A DNA stretch of 64,000 nucleotides from Bacteroidaceae bacterium (GTDB lineage: Bacteria; Bacteroidota; Bacteroidia; Bacteroidales; Bacteroidaceae), in the NCBI GenBank assembly GCA_017470525.1, contig JAFUYM010000045.1:1-64000 (forward strand), given 5' to 3'. The position numbers and the translations under genes are program-made. The notes beneath the pieces were generated by a model. It searched no databases, was not told where the DNA came from, and saw only the letters and a list, made by a program, of their open reading frames with translations. Numbering within the stretch: position 1 is the first letter of the stretch; each line of letters starts with the position of its first letter. Positions 45,841-54,878 of the stretch are shown one piece after another.

Positions 45841-47175
45841 TTAGGTGGTCTGATGCTTGACGTGAGAACGGAATTGCAGATAGTAGCAGAGACCTGCGGT
45901 GGTGAGTCCGAAGGGGAAGGACCACCAGATGCCGACGGCTCCCATGCCGAGAGGAAAGGCGAAGATGTAGGCAAGAGGAATGCTGACGAGGCAATAGGCA
46001 ATGAAGGCGTAGAGCATCATGGCACGGACGTGAGCAATGGCTCGGAGAGCATTGGCATAGGTGATTTGGAGGCAGTCGCCTATCTGGTAGCAAACAAAGG
46101 CTGGAAGGAAGGAGAGGAAGAGTCGGGTGACTTCGCTGCTGGTGGTGAAGATGGCGGCTATCTGGGGACTTGCCACACAAATGAGGGTGATGATGATGAT
46201 GCCTGATGCAAAGGACATCCACAGGGCGGTGAGGGCGGTTTTGTGCACTTCGTCCCATTCGCCCTGCCCTCGGAAATAGGCGATACGGATGGCTGCTGCG
46301 GCACCGATGCCATAATAGACCATGAAGGCGAGGGTGCTCACGGTGCCCATGATTTGGTGCGCTGCCAATGCTGCGGCACCTATCCACCCCATGAAGAGGG
46401 CGACCACATTGAATGAACTGGCTTCGAGGCACAATTGCATGGAGATGGGAAGACCGAGTTTGAGCAGGGAGAACATGCCTTCTCGACCATAACTGTTTTG
46501 AGGACGGGAGATTTCTGCTTTCTGAAAATTGGGAGAACGGAGCAAGGAACCGCGACGAAGGGCAATATAGATTGCCAGGGGCATGAGAGCACGGGAGATA
46601 AGGGTGGCAAGACCTGCACCGAGGAGTCCCATGTCGAGGGTGAAGATGAGCAGATAGTTGAGCAGAAGGTTGAGGACATTGCTGCCTATCATCGTCCACA
46701 TGGGGGTCTTGGTGTCGCCAAGGGCATCAGAGAACTGCTTCATGGAATTGAACAGCGCCATGAAGGGTAACGAGGCAAGCAACGCAAGAAAGTAAGGGCG
46801 CATGAGGGGCAGCAACTCGACGGGCTGACCAAGACGGTCGATGTTGAGATAGAGGATGAAGAGCAACAGCACCACGACAACGCTTGCAAGGAGGTTGACG
46901 GCGTTGCTCTCACGCAGAGTGCGCAACACACGGGCGTATTTGCCTTGACTGAAATAGTTGCCGACAATGGGGGTGGTGGCATAGGATATGCCAAGCAGAA
47001 AGTAGATGCAGAAGTTGAACACGTTGTTGACGAATCCGGCTGCGGACAATTCGGGGGTGCCGTACTGTCCGACCATGATGGTGTCTGCCCATCCCTGCAT
47101 GACACTGCCGACCTGGGCAATGACGATGGGGAGAGCGAGTGTGAAGATGGCTCTGGCTCGTGCTTGACGTTGCAT
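45841..47175 (-). CDS. MATE-family multidrug/Na+ antiporter
   Basis: A 444-residue inner-membrane transporter with about twelve TM segments in two homologous halves. The N-terminal half has the MATE pattern IFTLALPIVIAQVGSVMQGWADTIMVGQYG, ending in the AAGFVNNVFNF region; the second half begins near LLKLGLPISMQLCLE. It exports organic cations or drugs using sodium or proton gradients; the substrate cannot be read from sequence. It follows the DUF6057-like gene by 21 bases on the minus strand. The long open frame read out of phase across its 3' half is a shadow. Confidence 0.93.
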   Translation of the reverse strand: MQRQARARAIFTLALPIVIAQVGSVMQGWADTIMVGQYGTPELSAAGFVNNVFNFCIYFLLGISYATTPIVGNYFSQGKYARVLRTLRESNAVNLLASVVVVLLLFILYLNIDRLGQPVELLPLMRPYFLALLASLPFMALFNSMKQFSDALGDTKTPMWTMIGSNVLNLLLNYLLIFTLDMGLLGAGLATLISRALMPLAIYIALRRGSLLRSPNFQKAEISRPQNSYGREGMFSLLKLGLPISMQLCLEASSFNVVALFMGWIGAAALAAHQIMGTVSTLAFMVYYGIGAAAAIRIAYFRGQGEWDEVHKTALTALWMSFASGIIIITLICVASPQIAAIFTTSSEVTRLFLSFLPAFVCYQIGDCLQITYANALRAIAHVRAMMLYAFIAYCLVSIPLAYIFAFPLGMGAVGIWWSFPFGLTTAGLCYYLQFRSHVKHQTT

Positions 47176-47196
47176 GACTCCTTTATTTCCTCTGTT

Positions 47197-48429
47197 TTAT
47201 TTCCTCTGTCCTATTTCTCCTTTGGCTTGCTGGCTGTACTCATAATACCACCAGTAGGTCTTGCCAAACTCGCGATGGGTTTTGTTGATGCGTTCGGTCA
47301 CATCCTTCACCTCGGCTTGCAGTTCGTTGTAGTCGCGGAACTGAGCAATGAACGACTGGTCTGAAAATTTTGCCAAGGTGTCGGCACCAACCAGAATGAT
47401 GCCATCCATAGCAGCCCTGCGCTGTCCTGTCAGCAGTAGTGCCTCACGATAGGCTTTGGGCAGGTGGTCGTAAGCATGAGGTATGCTGTCGGAAAGGTCG
47501 TAATAAAGAGGTAGGTCCCGAGAAAATTCTTTGAGTTTGCGGTCTAAAAGAAGGCTACAGAGATAGTAGTCTGCTGTGTGCTGATTCCAGATGGAGTCAC
47601 CTAACATCAACTGATAATATCGGTCGGTGGAATGGATACTGGCACCACAGAATGCACCCAAATGAAGGCAGATGCTCTGAGGACTGAAACGGTAGTAGTC
47701 CAAGGTGTCGGTCACATCGAGCAATCCGAGCGAACCGTAATATTGTGGATATTCAAAAAGACGTTCTGCCAACAAGCCTTGTTTGGAAAGGGCATACATG
47801 CGCAGTTGAGTGAGTCGGGGAGACGTGCGTAAAGAACGCTCTCCCACGTTGGATGCCGCTTCATAGTCCCCTTCGAGTATCAAGCGTTCTGTCTTCAGTT
47901 CAAAATGATAGACATCGGTCGATTGCGGAATGGCACCCACACAAAGGATGAGCAGAAAGAGAATGATGAAGTTGGGATAAATCTGCGACTTGATGTCGAT
48001 GGCATAGTTCTCAAAGTCTGCATCTACAACCTTTGCGATGATGACCAAAGCAATATAGACCACCAACACGATGGGGGCAACCCACACCCATGCACCAAAA
48101 GAGAAATGCAACATTGCCTCTTGGTTGACATCGGTGAGGATGGCAAGCAGGAGCAAAGAGGGTACATAGGAAAGTGCATGCCACCGGGACGGCAAACGAG
48201 AGAGCATGCTTACAATCCACTGTATGATTTGCAGCACAACCGTGATGATGACTGCTCCGATGAAGATGTTATAGGTGGTGACACCTTTTGAATAGACGAA
48301 CTGCGCTTCTGCCAAGATTTCGCCTTGCAGGAAGAACAGATAGCAGAAGGAAAAAAGCATAAACAGAATCCCGCAGGAATAACGGATTAGTCCTGCGGTC
48401 TTCTGTCTGAATGGATGATTGTAATTCAC
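47197..48429 (-). CDS. DUF6057-like membrane protein
   Basis: A 410-residue protein. About five TM segments fill residues 1-180 (LIRYSCGILFMLFSFCYLFFL, IFIGAVIITVVLQIIQWIV, NFIILFLLILCVGAI). A soluble, probably periplasmic C-terminal half follows with TPR-like helices (LILEGDYEAASNVGERSL). That mix fits the Bacteroidetes family DUF6057 as I recall it. Function unknown. It lies between glgB and the MATE gene on the same strand with short gaps (47 and 21 bases). Confidence 0.65.
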   Translation of the reverse strand: MNYNHPFRQKTAGLIRYSCGILFMLFSFCYLFFLQGEILAEAQFVYSKGVTTYNIFIGAVIITVVLQIIQWIVSMLSRLPSRWHALSYVPSLLLLAILTDVNQEAMLHFSFGAWVWVAPIVLVVYIALVIIAKVVDADFENYAIDIKSQIYPNFIILFLLILCVGAIPQSTDVYHFELKTERLILEGDYEAASNVGERSLRTSPRLTQLRMYALSKQGLLAERLFEYPQYYGSLGLLDVTDTLDYYRFSPQSICLHLGAFCGASIHSTDRYYQLMLGDSIWNQHTADYYLCSLLLDRKLKEFSRDLPLYYDLSDSIPHAYDHLPKAYREALLLTGQRRAAMDGIILVGADTLAKFSDQSFIAQFRDYNELQAEVKDVTERINKTHREFGKTYWWYYEYSQQAKGEIGQRK

Positions 48430-48476
48430 AATGATTTCTTGTTTTTACTTCGATAGTTTTTCAACGCTCCCCTGCT

Positions 48477-50537
48477 CTACTCTTCTGCATTCTTGCGAAG
48501 AACGACGGCAGAACGTGCCGGGATGTAGAGTTTGAGCCAACCCTTTCCGTCTTTCTCGTAGATGGGGTCGTAGTTGGTGAAGTGGCGAACGGAATCGTCG
48601 GCGAGGTCGTTGCCACCATAGAGTTTGTTGTCAGTGTTGAGCACCACGTCGTAACTGCCCTGTGGCACGATGAAACCATAGTCGGTGTAAGATCTGTTGG
48701 GCGAGAAGTTGAACACAAACAGCAGGTCGCCACGAGAGAAAGCAAGTATCTGGTCGCCATCGTTGTGCCAAACCTCCACGACGGGTGTCTTCTGGAAGTT
48801 CTTCACGGTCTTGATGACCTTGAGCATTGCTTCGTCGAAGTCGCCAAGATAGTGGTAGCAGAGTTCATGGTTGTCCACGAGGTTCCACTGACGACGAGCG
48901 TACTTGTAGCCCCATCCATTACCTTCGCGTGGGAAGTCAATCCACTCGGGATGACCGAACTCGTTGCCCATAAAGTTGAGGTAGCCGCCATTGATGGTGG
49001 AAGCCGTCAAGAGGCGAATCATCTTGTGGAGGGCAATACCACGGTTTGCCGTGAAGTTCTCGTCACCCTTCTTGAAGTGCCAGTACATGTCGGCATCGAT
49101 CAGACGGAACACGATGGTCTTGTCGCCCACGAGTGCCTGGTCGTGGCTCTCGGCGTAGGAGATGGTCTTCTCGTCCTGACGACGGTTGGTAGTCTCCCAG
49201 AACATGGAAGAAGGTTTCCAATCCTCGTCCTTGAGTTCCTTGATGGTCTTAATCCAATAGTCGGGAATGTTCATTGCCATGCGGTAGTCGAAACCATAAC
49301 CGCCATCCTTGAAAGGTGCAGCCAAGCCGGGCATGCCCGACACTTCCTCGGCAATGGTGATTGCCTTGGGGTTCACCTCGTGGATGAGGAGGTTGGCGAG
49401 GGTGAGATAAGCGATTGCCTCGTCGTCTTCGTGACCATTGTAGTAGTCGCCATAACCGCCGAAAGCCTCGCCAAGACCATGGCTATAGTAGAGCATGGAA
49501 GTGACGCCATCGAAACGGAATCCATCGAACTTAAACTCTTCGAGCCAATACTTGCAATTGGAGAGCAGGTAGTGAATGACTTCGTTCTTGCCATAGTCGA
49601 AGCAGAGAGAATCCCATGCCGGATGCTCACGGCGACCACCCTGCATGAAGTATTGACAGCCATCGCCAGCAAAGTTGCCAAGACCTTCAATCTCGTTCTT
49701 CACGGCATGAGAGTGCACAATGTCCATGATAACGGCAATGCCCATCTCGTGTGCCTTGTCAATGAGTTCTTTCAGTTCTTCGGGAGTGCCGAAACGACTG
49801 GAAGGGGCGAAGAAGTTGCTGACATGGTAGCCGAAGGAACCATAGTAAGGATGCTCGGCAATTGCCATCACCTGAATGGCATTATAGCCATCTTTCTTGA
49901 TGCGAGGCAGGATGTTGTCCTTGAACTCGATGTAAGTGCCCACCTTCTCTGCATCCTGTGCCATACCGATGTGGCACTCATAGATGAGCAGTGGATTGGT
50001 GTCGGGCTTGAAGTTCTTCTTCTTGAACTCGTATGGCTGTGCTGGAGCCCAAACCTGAGCAGAGAAAATCTTGGTGTTCTCGTCCTGCACCACACGGGTG
50101 GCATAAGAAGGAATGCGCTCCCCTTCTCCACCATTCCACTTGACTTTCAGTTTGAAGAGGTCGCCATGATGCATCTGGCTTGCCTTGAGTTTGATTTCCC
50201 AGTTACCATTGTCAATGCGGGTCATCTTGTATGCCTCATCCTCCTGCCAACCATTGAAGTCGCCAATGAGGAAAATCTCTGTGGCATTGGGTGCCCACTC
50301 GCGCAACACCCATCCTCTGGAGGTCTTGTGAAGACCGAAATAGAGGTAACCGCTGGCAAAGTCAGAAAGTGTCTGCTTACCGCCATTGGTCAGTTCGTTC
50401 AGTTTGTAGAGTGCATGGTCGTGACGCCCCACGATGGGACCCTCGAAAGGTTCGAGCCAAGGGTCGTTCTTTACGATGCCAATATGTTTCACAGGAGTTT
50501 CCTTTTTCGTTGATGCAGTCTTTTTACTTGTAGCCAT
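48477..50537 (-). CDS. glgB: 1,4-alpha-glucan branching enzyme
   Basis: A 686-residue GH13 enzyme that makes alpha-1,6 branches in glycogen. The N-terminal CBM48 shows WAPNATEIFLIGDFNGW. The barrel motifs are VIMDIVHSHA, FDGFRFDGVTSM (nucleophile Asp), ITIAEEVSGMP (acid Glu) and SYAESHDQ (the third catalytic Asp region). The C-terminal beta domain ends RSAVVLRKNAEE. The layout fits the eukaryote-like short GH13_8 branching enzymes common in Bacteroidetes. The YhcH gene ends 6 bases before its start, so the two may be cotranscribed. Confidence 0.95.
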   Translation of the reverse strand: MATSKKTASTKKETPVKHIGIVKNDPWLEPFEGPIVGRHDHALYKLNELTNGGKQTLSDFASGYLYFGLHKTSRGWVLREWAPNATEIFLIGDFNGWQEDEAYKMTRIDNGNWEIKLKASQMHHGDLFKLKVKWNGGEGERIPSYATRVVQDENTKIFSAQVWAPAQPYEFKKKNFKPDTNPLLIYECHIGMAQDAEKVGTYIEFKDNILPRIKKDGYNAIQVMAIAEHPYYGSFGYHVSNFFAPSSRFGTPEELKELIDKAHEMGIAVIMDIVHSHAVKNEIEGLGNFAGDGCQYFMQGGRREHPAWDSLCFDYGKNEVIHYLLSNCKYWLEEFKFDGFRFDGVTSMLYYSHGLGEAFGGYGDYYNGHEDDEAIAYLTLANLLIHEVNPKAITIAEEVSGMPGLAAPFKDGGYGFDYRMAMNIPDYWIKTIKELKDEDWKPSSMFWETTNRRQDEKTISYAESHDQALVGDKTIVFRLIDADMYWHFKKGDENFTANRGIALHKMIRLLTASTINGGYLNFMGNEFGHPEWIDFPREGNGWGYKYARRQWNLVDNHELCYHYLGDFDEAMLKVIKTVKNFQKTPVVEVWHNDGDQILAFSRGDLLFVFNFSPNRSYTDYGFIVPQGSYDVVLNTDNKLYGGNDLADDSVRHFTNYDPIYEKDGKGWLKLYIPARSAVVLRKNAEE

Positions 50538-50543
50538 AATGTA

Positions 50544-50987
50544 TTATGCTTTTACTTTGAAAATCAATTTTTTATACTCAGGAATAGGAGAGATGCATGG
50601 AGCATGACCATCCTCGGGGAAGAAGATGACAAATTCGCCCGGATGCACCGTGATGTACTGCTCAGGACGCTCCAGATAGAACGTGATGTCCTTGGCAGCA
50701 TCATACTCCGCATTGGGTAAATACTGACGGGGCGTGTAGCCCATCACTTCGGCGCAAGAGAGTGGAATCTGAATGTCAATCATCGCATTATGGGTTTCCA
50801 TTCTCGCCTGGTCAACAGTTTTGCCCTTCGCCACATTGTGGTTGACAAAGAGTTTGTTGCCGTCGATGTTCACTCTGCCTGGCTCATGATTCATGAGGTC
50901 TGTGTTCTGGAGATACTCCACCACCTTTGGGAAAAGGGGGTTCAAAGAGGCATACTTGCCAATGTTTTCAAGGGTGTCTAAAATCAT
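50544..50987 (-). CDS. YhcH/YjgK/YiaL family protein
   Basis: A 147-residue cupin-like cytoplasmic protein (DUF386). Hallmarks are an N-terminal MILDTLENIGKY, ETHNAMIDIQIPLSC near residues 63-77 with the His that contributes to the metal site, and FFPEDGHAPCI near the C-terminus. Family members are linked to sugar-acid or sialic acid catabolism, with anomer or epimer handling proposed. Here it is 6 bases upstream of glgB, which says little about substrate. Confidence 0.9.
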   Translation of the reverse strand: MILDTLENIGKYASLNPLFPKVVEYLQNTDLMNHEPGRVNIDGNKLFVNHNVAKGKTVDQARMETHNAMIDIQIPLSCAEVMGYTPRQYLPNAEYDAAKDITFYLERPEQYITVHPGEFVIFFPEDGHAPCISPIPEYKKLIFKVKA

Positions 50988-51039
50988 AACTCTATTTATT
51001 TAAGGTTTATAATTGATGTTAGTTATCTCTCTTTTATCA

Positions 51040-51861
51040 TCACTTTTTCGAGATGCCAGCATTCTTCTTCGCTTTCGCTATCTCTTGCAACATCACATCG
51101 TGCAGCCATCCATTGGTGGCAATCACCTGCCGTCCACTCTCCCATTGTTCATCTTTCCCATCATAATCCGTCACCTTGCCTCCTGCTTCCATCAAGATGC
51201 AAGCACCTGCTGCCACATCCCACGGCTGGATGAAGGACTCAATATAGACATCTATCTTGCCCGATGCCACATAGCAGAGTTCTGCTTCGGCACTACCATT
51301 GCTGCGAATGCTGGCACAATGTCCGTAGAGTTGTCCCGTCAGATTGAGACAGAACTGACGCCATGCATCGGCATCATAAGGATAGCCAATCATCACAAGA
51401 GCCTGGTCGAGGTCGACATTTCCCGTTACATGAATTGGTTTATCGTTCAGGTAGGCACCCATGCCTTTCGCCGCACTATAGAGTTCCTTCCGTGTCACTT
51501 CATAGACCACTCCCAAAAGGATTTCCGTCTTGCTTCTCAGAGCGATGCACACACAATAAGGAGCCAAGTCGTGAATGAAGTTGGTCGTTCCGTCCAACGG
51601 GTCAACCACCCAGAAGTATTCCGTTTGCTCATCCACCTGTTCCACCGTCTTCTCTTCTGTGATGAATCCAGCCTCGGGCAATATTTCCTTCAGCCGCGCC
51701 ACAATCATCTGCTCACTCCCCTCGTCCACATAACTCACATAATCGTGACTACGCTTCGACTCCACTTTGCTCGAATCGAAACTCTTACGCTGCTCTGCAA
51801 TAAAGGCACCAGTCTTCACCGCCAAAGCCTTCACCTCTTCCAATATTCCATCAAGCCGCAT
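51040..51861 (-). CDS. Inositol monophosphatase family protein
   Basis: A 273-residue Mg-dependent phosphatase. It shows the first metal-ligand region GFITEEKTVE near residue 66, the signature DPLDGTTNFIHDL near residues 87-99, and the C-terminal WDVAAGACILMEAGGKVTD. It may act on inositol phosphates, on 3'-phosphoadenosine nucleotides (CysQ-like) or, as SuhB, in rRNA maturation; sequence alone does not decide. Gaps to YhcH (52 bases) and to the MORN gene (36 bases) make a minus-strand transcript plausible. A PI-PLC is encoded 1.4 kb upstream on the same strand. Confidence 0.88.
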   Translation of the reverse strand: MRLDGILEEVKALAVKTGAFIAEQRKSFDSSKVESKRSHDYVSYVDEGSEQMIVARLKEILPEAGFITEEKTVEQVDEQTEYFWVVDPLDGTTNFIHDLAPYCVCIALRSKTEILLGVVYEVTRKELYSAAKGMGAYLNDKPIHVTGNVDLDQALVMIGYPYDADAWRQFCLNLTGQLYGHCASIRSNGSAEAELCYVASGKIDVYIESFIQPWDVAAGACILMEAGGKVTDYDGKDEQWESGRQVIATNGWLHDVMLQEIAKAKKNAGISKK

Positions 51862-51897
51862 GGTTTTTGTCTATTAACTGTCGATTCTCAACCGTCA

Positions 51898-53028
51898 TTA
51901 CTGTCCCATCAACTTTCCACGATTGTAAATTCCTTTACGGATAATGTTTCCGTTGCGGTCTTTCTCCACAAATGAACCATCTTTCTGGTCATCAAAGAAG
52001 GAGCCTTCGAAGCGTGTACCATCAGCAGACTCTTCCACGCCCTTTCCGTTCTTCATGCCATTCTTGAAATGACCCTTAAACTTTGTGCCATCTGACAGCC
52101 TCATCACACCCTCACCATTCATCTCGCCACCAGCCCATTCACCATCATAGACATCACCGTTAGCCCCCGTGAACTTTCCACGTCCGTGTTCGCGGTCTTC
52201 CACCCAATAGCCTTCATAACGAGAACCATCGGGCCATGTGTAAGTACCAAAACCATCCATTAGTCCATTCTTGAACTGCCCCACATATTTACGTTTGTCT
52301 GTATAAGTGAAGATGCCCTGTCCTGTCCGTTCACCATTCTGGTAATCACCCTCGTAGATGTCACCATTCTTGAACTTGTAGATGCCCTTCCCATGCATCA
52401 TGTCATCTTTCCAGCCTCCCGTGTAGAAGTCACCATTGGCGTATGTATATTTGCCCTGCCCGTTACGCATGTCATTTTCCATATCGCCCTCATAGATAGA
52501 GCCGTCACGCCAATCGAAAACACCCTTACCGGATTTCTTGTCATCTCTCCAACCACCATCATAATAGATGCCATTCGCCCATGTATATCGACCTTGCCCA
52601 CTGCGTTTGTCCTCATGCCATTCGCCCGTGTACTTGTCGCCATTATAATAATACATGGTACCAAAACCTTGCTGGAAATCGATGTACCAAAGACCGTCAT
52701 ATTTATTATTATTGGCAAAGTAATACACACCCTTGCCATGCTGATGGTCCTGATGCCAGTTGCCTTCATACTTCTCTCCATCCGTGAAGGTATAGACACC
52801 GTAACCTTGACGCTTTCCCTTCACATATTCACCCTCATACGTGTCACCTGTCGTAAATGTCGTCTTCCCCTTACCATTCGGTTTTCCACCCTCCAACTCA
52901 CCATAATAAGTAGCCTTATCCTTTGGGAAGACATAGTTACCGATCATCACCTTCTGATTCTGGGCATACAACGAAGATGCGCTCAAAAACATCATCATGC
53001 CCCCTATTATGTATCTTGAAATATTCAT
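51898..53028 (-). CDS. Secreted MORN-repeat protein
   Basis: A 376-residue exported protein with a signal peptide ending near SASSLYAQ. From about residue 42 it consists of thirteen full MORN units of 23 residues (YEGxWxxxxxxGxGxYxxxxGxx) plus a degenerate last one. These form an extended beta structure that binds proteins or lipids in other systems. No catalytic domain is attached. The -7 element at 53097 gives a leader of about 60 bases. Function unknown; a periplasmic scaffold is possible. Confidence 0.9.
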   Translation of the reverse strand: MNISRYIIGGMMMFLSASSLYAQNQKVMIGNYVFPKDKATYYGELEGGKPNGKGKTTFTTGDTYEGEYVKGKRQGYGVYTFTDGEKYEGNWHQDHQHGKGVYYFANNNKYDGLWYIDFQQGFGTMYYYNGDKYTGEWHEDKRSGQGRYTWANGIYYDGGWRDDKKSGKGVFDWRDGSIYEGDMENDMRNGQGKYTYANGDFYTGGWKDDMMHGKGIYKFKNGDIYEGDYQNGERTGQGIFTYTDKRKYVGQFKNGLMDGFGTYTWPDGSRYEGYWVEDREHGRGKFTGANGDVYDGEWAGGEMNGEGVMRLSDGTKFKGHFKNGMKNGKGVEESADGTRFEGSFFDDQKDGSFVEKDRNGNIIRKGIYNRGKLMGQ

Positions 53029-53096
53029 ATCTTATTCTATAATATTCATTAAAAACAGTCAGCAAGCAATGCCACACATCACACAGCATGCTTCAT

Positions 53097-53105
53097 GCAA
53101 AGATA
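53097..53105 (-). promoter_or_regulatory. MORN gene promoter -7 element
   Basis: TATCTTTGC on the minus strand, about 69 bases before the start codon. Confidence 0.7.
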
Positions 53106-53238
53106 ACAACTTTTTTTCAATTCCCTACCATCAGTTAAGTTTTATTATGACTTTCACCCATTTTTTTAGGGGAAAGAAACGAAAAAGACACAGAATATCC
53201 CTCCGATGTAGTTATTAAGCAAGGATATGTGTAATCGT

Positions 53239-54276
53239 TTAGTGAGACAGATACTTGAAATTGTTGTTGATGATTGCTCGAACAAGTTGAAGTCCATTGG
53301 TGTCGTAACCATCGCTTTTATCTACACCTGCATAATCCATCAAGACAATGCCAGTTGGTCCTGGATTGTGGGTTTTGAGATATTGGAGAAAAGCGGCGTG
53401 GGTGTAGGCTGCGTTGTCACGATAACCTTTACTGGTGGATATCTCATAGCCAAAAAGATGCATCACTTTCGAGTAGGCAGAGGCGAAATTGAGAATCCAG
53501 CGGATGTTGTCTGTCGTGGTGGTCGTATGGGTTGTGCTATAATCCAGCATCTTATTGATGGCGGCTATTTTTATCTGTACCCCACCTTCATGATGTGTAT
53601 CGGAAAAATCTTGCATATAGACAATACCCTTTTCGTTCTTGCTCCCCACAATGCGTCCTTGGATTTGTTTGAACCAGTTGACTCCACCCGTCCAGTTCTG
53701 AAAGATGCCACCAACAGGAGTGTTGGAGTAGTTGTTACGGCTCAATATCAGCATCTTACCACGTACATCACGAACTTTCAAATCGGTCTTGAAATCAACG
53801 AAAAAATCTTTGAGGTCAGCACGTTTCAGAATCTCCATCAAGCGGGTATTGTAAGCGTTTTTCACTTTGTCACCTTCTCCCGCATGGAGCAAGTGAATCA
53901 CGACAAACTCGGAAGGATTGGCAATTAAGGAATCACGAAGCATACAAAGCACATCTTCAAAGTGGGCATTGGTGGGCATAATGCCATGATTCAGATTCAT
54001 GTAGTTTTTATACACAGACGGACGAAAGTCGAAGGCTCTGATTCCGATGTGCCATTGTGCCTGAATGTTGATGTCTTGTGTCCGTGCAAACATGTCACCA
54101 ATGAATCCACGTCCTCTTGCCCAACCGCACCCTGTGGCTGAATCATGGGTACCTGGTATAGAGACAACAGCCACATAAGCATCATCGGGCAGTCGCGTCA
54201 TCCAATTGTCGGCATGAATGGAATGGAGCAAACCCATCAACAAAGCAACAGCAACAAATAATCTCCTTTTCATCAA
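53239..54276 (-). CDS. Phosphatidylinositol-specific phospholipase C domain protein
   Basis: A 345-residue exported protein (signal MMKRRLFVAVALLMGLLHSIHA). The PI-PLC X domain shows the first catalytic His in SIPGTHDSATG near residue 41, AFDFRPSVY and the second His in NLNHGIMP near residues 96-103, then ILSRNNYS. Bacterial enzymes cleave phosphatidylinositol or GPI anchors without calcium. The target could be host lipids or the bacterium's own inositol lipids. Its ATG overlaps the stop of the YigZ gene by four bases (54273-54276), so translation is coupled. Confidence 0.9.
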   Translation of the reverse strand: MMKRRLFVAVALLMGLLHSIHADNWMTRLPDDAYVAVVSIPGTHDSATGCGWARGRGFIGDMFARTQDINIQAQWHIGIRAFDFRPSVYKNYMNLNHGIMPTNAHFEDVLCMLRDSLIANPSEFVVIHLLHAGEGDKVKNAYNTRLMEILKRADLKDFFVDFKTDLKVRDVRGKMLILSRNNYSNTPVGGIFQNWTGGVNWFKQIQGRIVGSKNEKGIVYMQDFSDTHHEGGVQIKIAAINKMLDYSTTHTTTTTDNIRWILNFASAYSKVMHLFGYEISTSKGYRDNAAYTHAAFLQYLKTHNPGPTGIVLMDYAGVDKSDGYDTNGLQLVRAIINNNFKYLSH

Positions 54277-54863
54277 TCAAAACGAAGGGAAGAAACTTTC
54301 TCCAATCGTGCCTTCAGGCGCGGCATGGAGTCTTTGCGGATGCGGAGGGTCATGGAACAATCGTTGTCATAACCTTGAGAAATGATTTGAGGATTCTCTT
54401 CCTTGACGATGCGCATGACATCATTCATAAATGGATATTCGAAAAAGAAGGTGATGTCTTCGTCCACGGTCTTTTCGATGATTTCCGCAGCAGCAATGGC
54501 TTCGGCAGCAGCAAGGCGATAGGCAACGATGAGCCCCGAAGTACCCAGTTTCACACCTCCAAAGTAGCGAACCACGATGATGAGAATATCAGTGAGTTCG
54601 TTGGAGTTGATTTGTCCGAGGATAGGTTTGCCTGCCGTGCCCGAAGGTTCGCCATTATCATTGGCACGAAACTCTAAACGCTCCGCACCCAGCATATAAG
54701 CATAGCAGACGTGGCGAGCATCATAATATTTCTTTTGATACTCCGCCACCGCCTGCTTCACTTCCTCTACAGAACGAACAGGCATAGCAAAAGCGAGAAA
54801 CTTGCTGCGCTTCTCGCTATAAGTACCTTCAGAAAGGGATTTTATCGTTCTGTAGGAATCCAT
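54273..54863 (-). CDS. YigZ/IMPACT family protein
   Basis: A 196-residue cytoplasmic protein. The UPF0029/IMPACT N-terminal domain shows EKRSKFLAFAMPV, ARHVCYAYMLG, NDNGEPSGTAGKPIL near residues 68-82 and VVRYFGGVKLGTSGLI near 97-112, all strongly conserved. A ferredoxin-like C-terminal domain follows. Relatives affect translation regulation, though the bacterial role is uncertain. It is 15 bases downstream of the DUF1015 gene and overlaps PI-PLC. Confidence 0.92.
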   Translation of the reverse strand: MDSYRTIKSLSEGTYSEKRSKFLAFAMPVRSVEEVKQAVAEYQKKYYDARHVCYAYMLGAERLEFRANDNGEPSGTAGKPILGQINSNELTDILIIVVRYFGGVKLGTSGLIVAYRLAAAEAIAAAEIIEKTVDEDITFFFEYPFMNDVMRIVKEENPQIISQGYDNDCSMTLRIRKDSMPRLKARLEKVSSLRFD

Positions 54864-54878
54864 TATAAGAGTTTGAAT

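Noticed and set aside
45650-46699. 349-codon minus-strand frame over the MATE gene 3' half
   Set aside because: Extremely His/Arg/Ser/Cys-rich, out of phase with the transporter, and runs through the 23-bp repeats and terminator.
48582-50513. 643-codon open frame antisense to glgB
   Set aside because: It mirrors glgB exactly, has low-complexity Val/Glu/His-rich composition and no recognisable motif; long antisense frames arise from codon bias.
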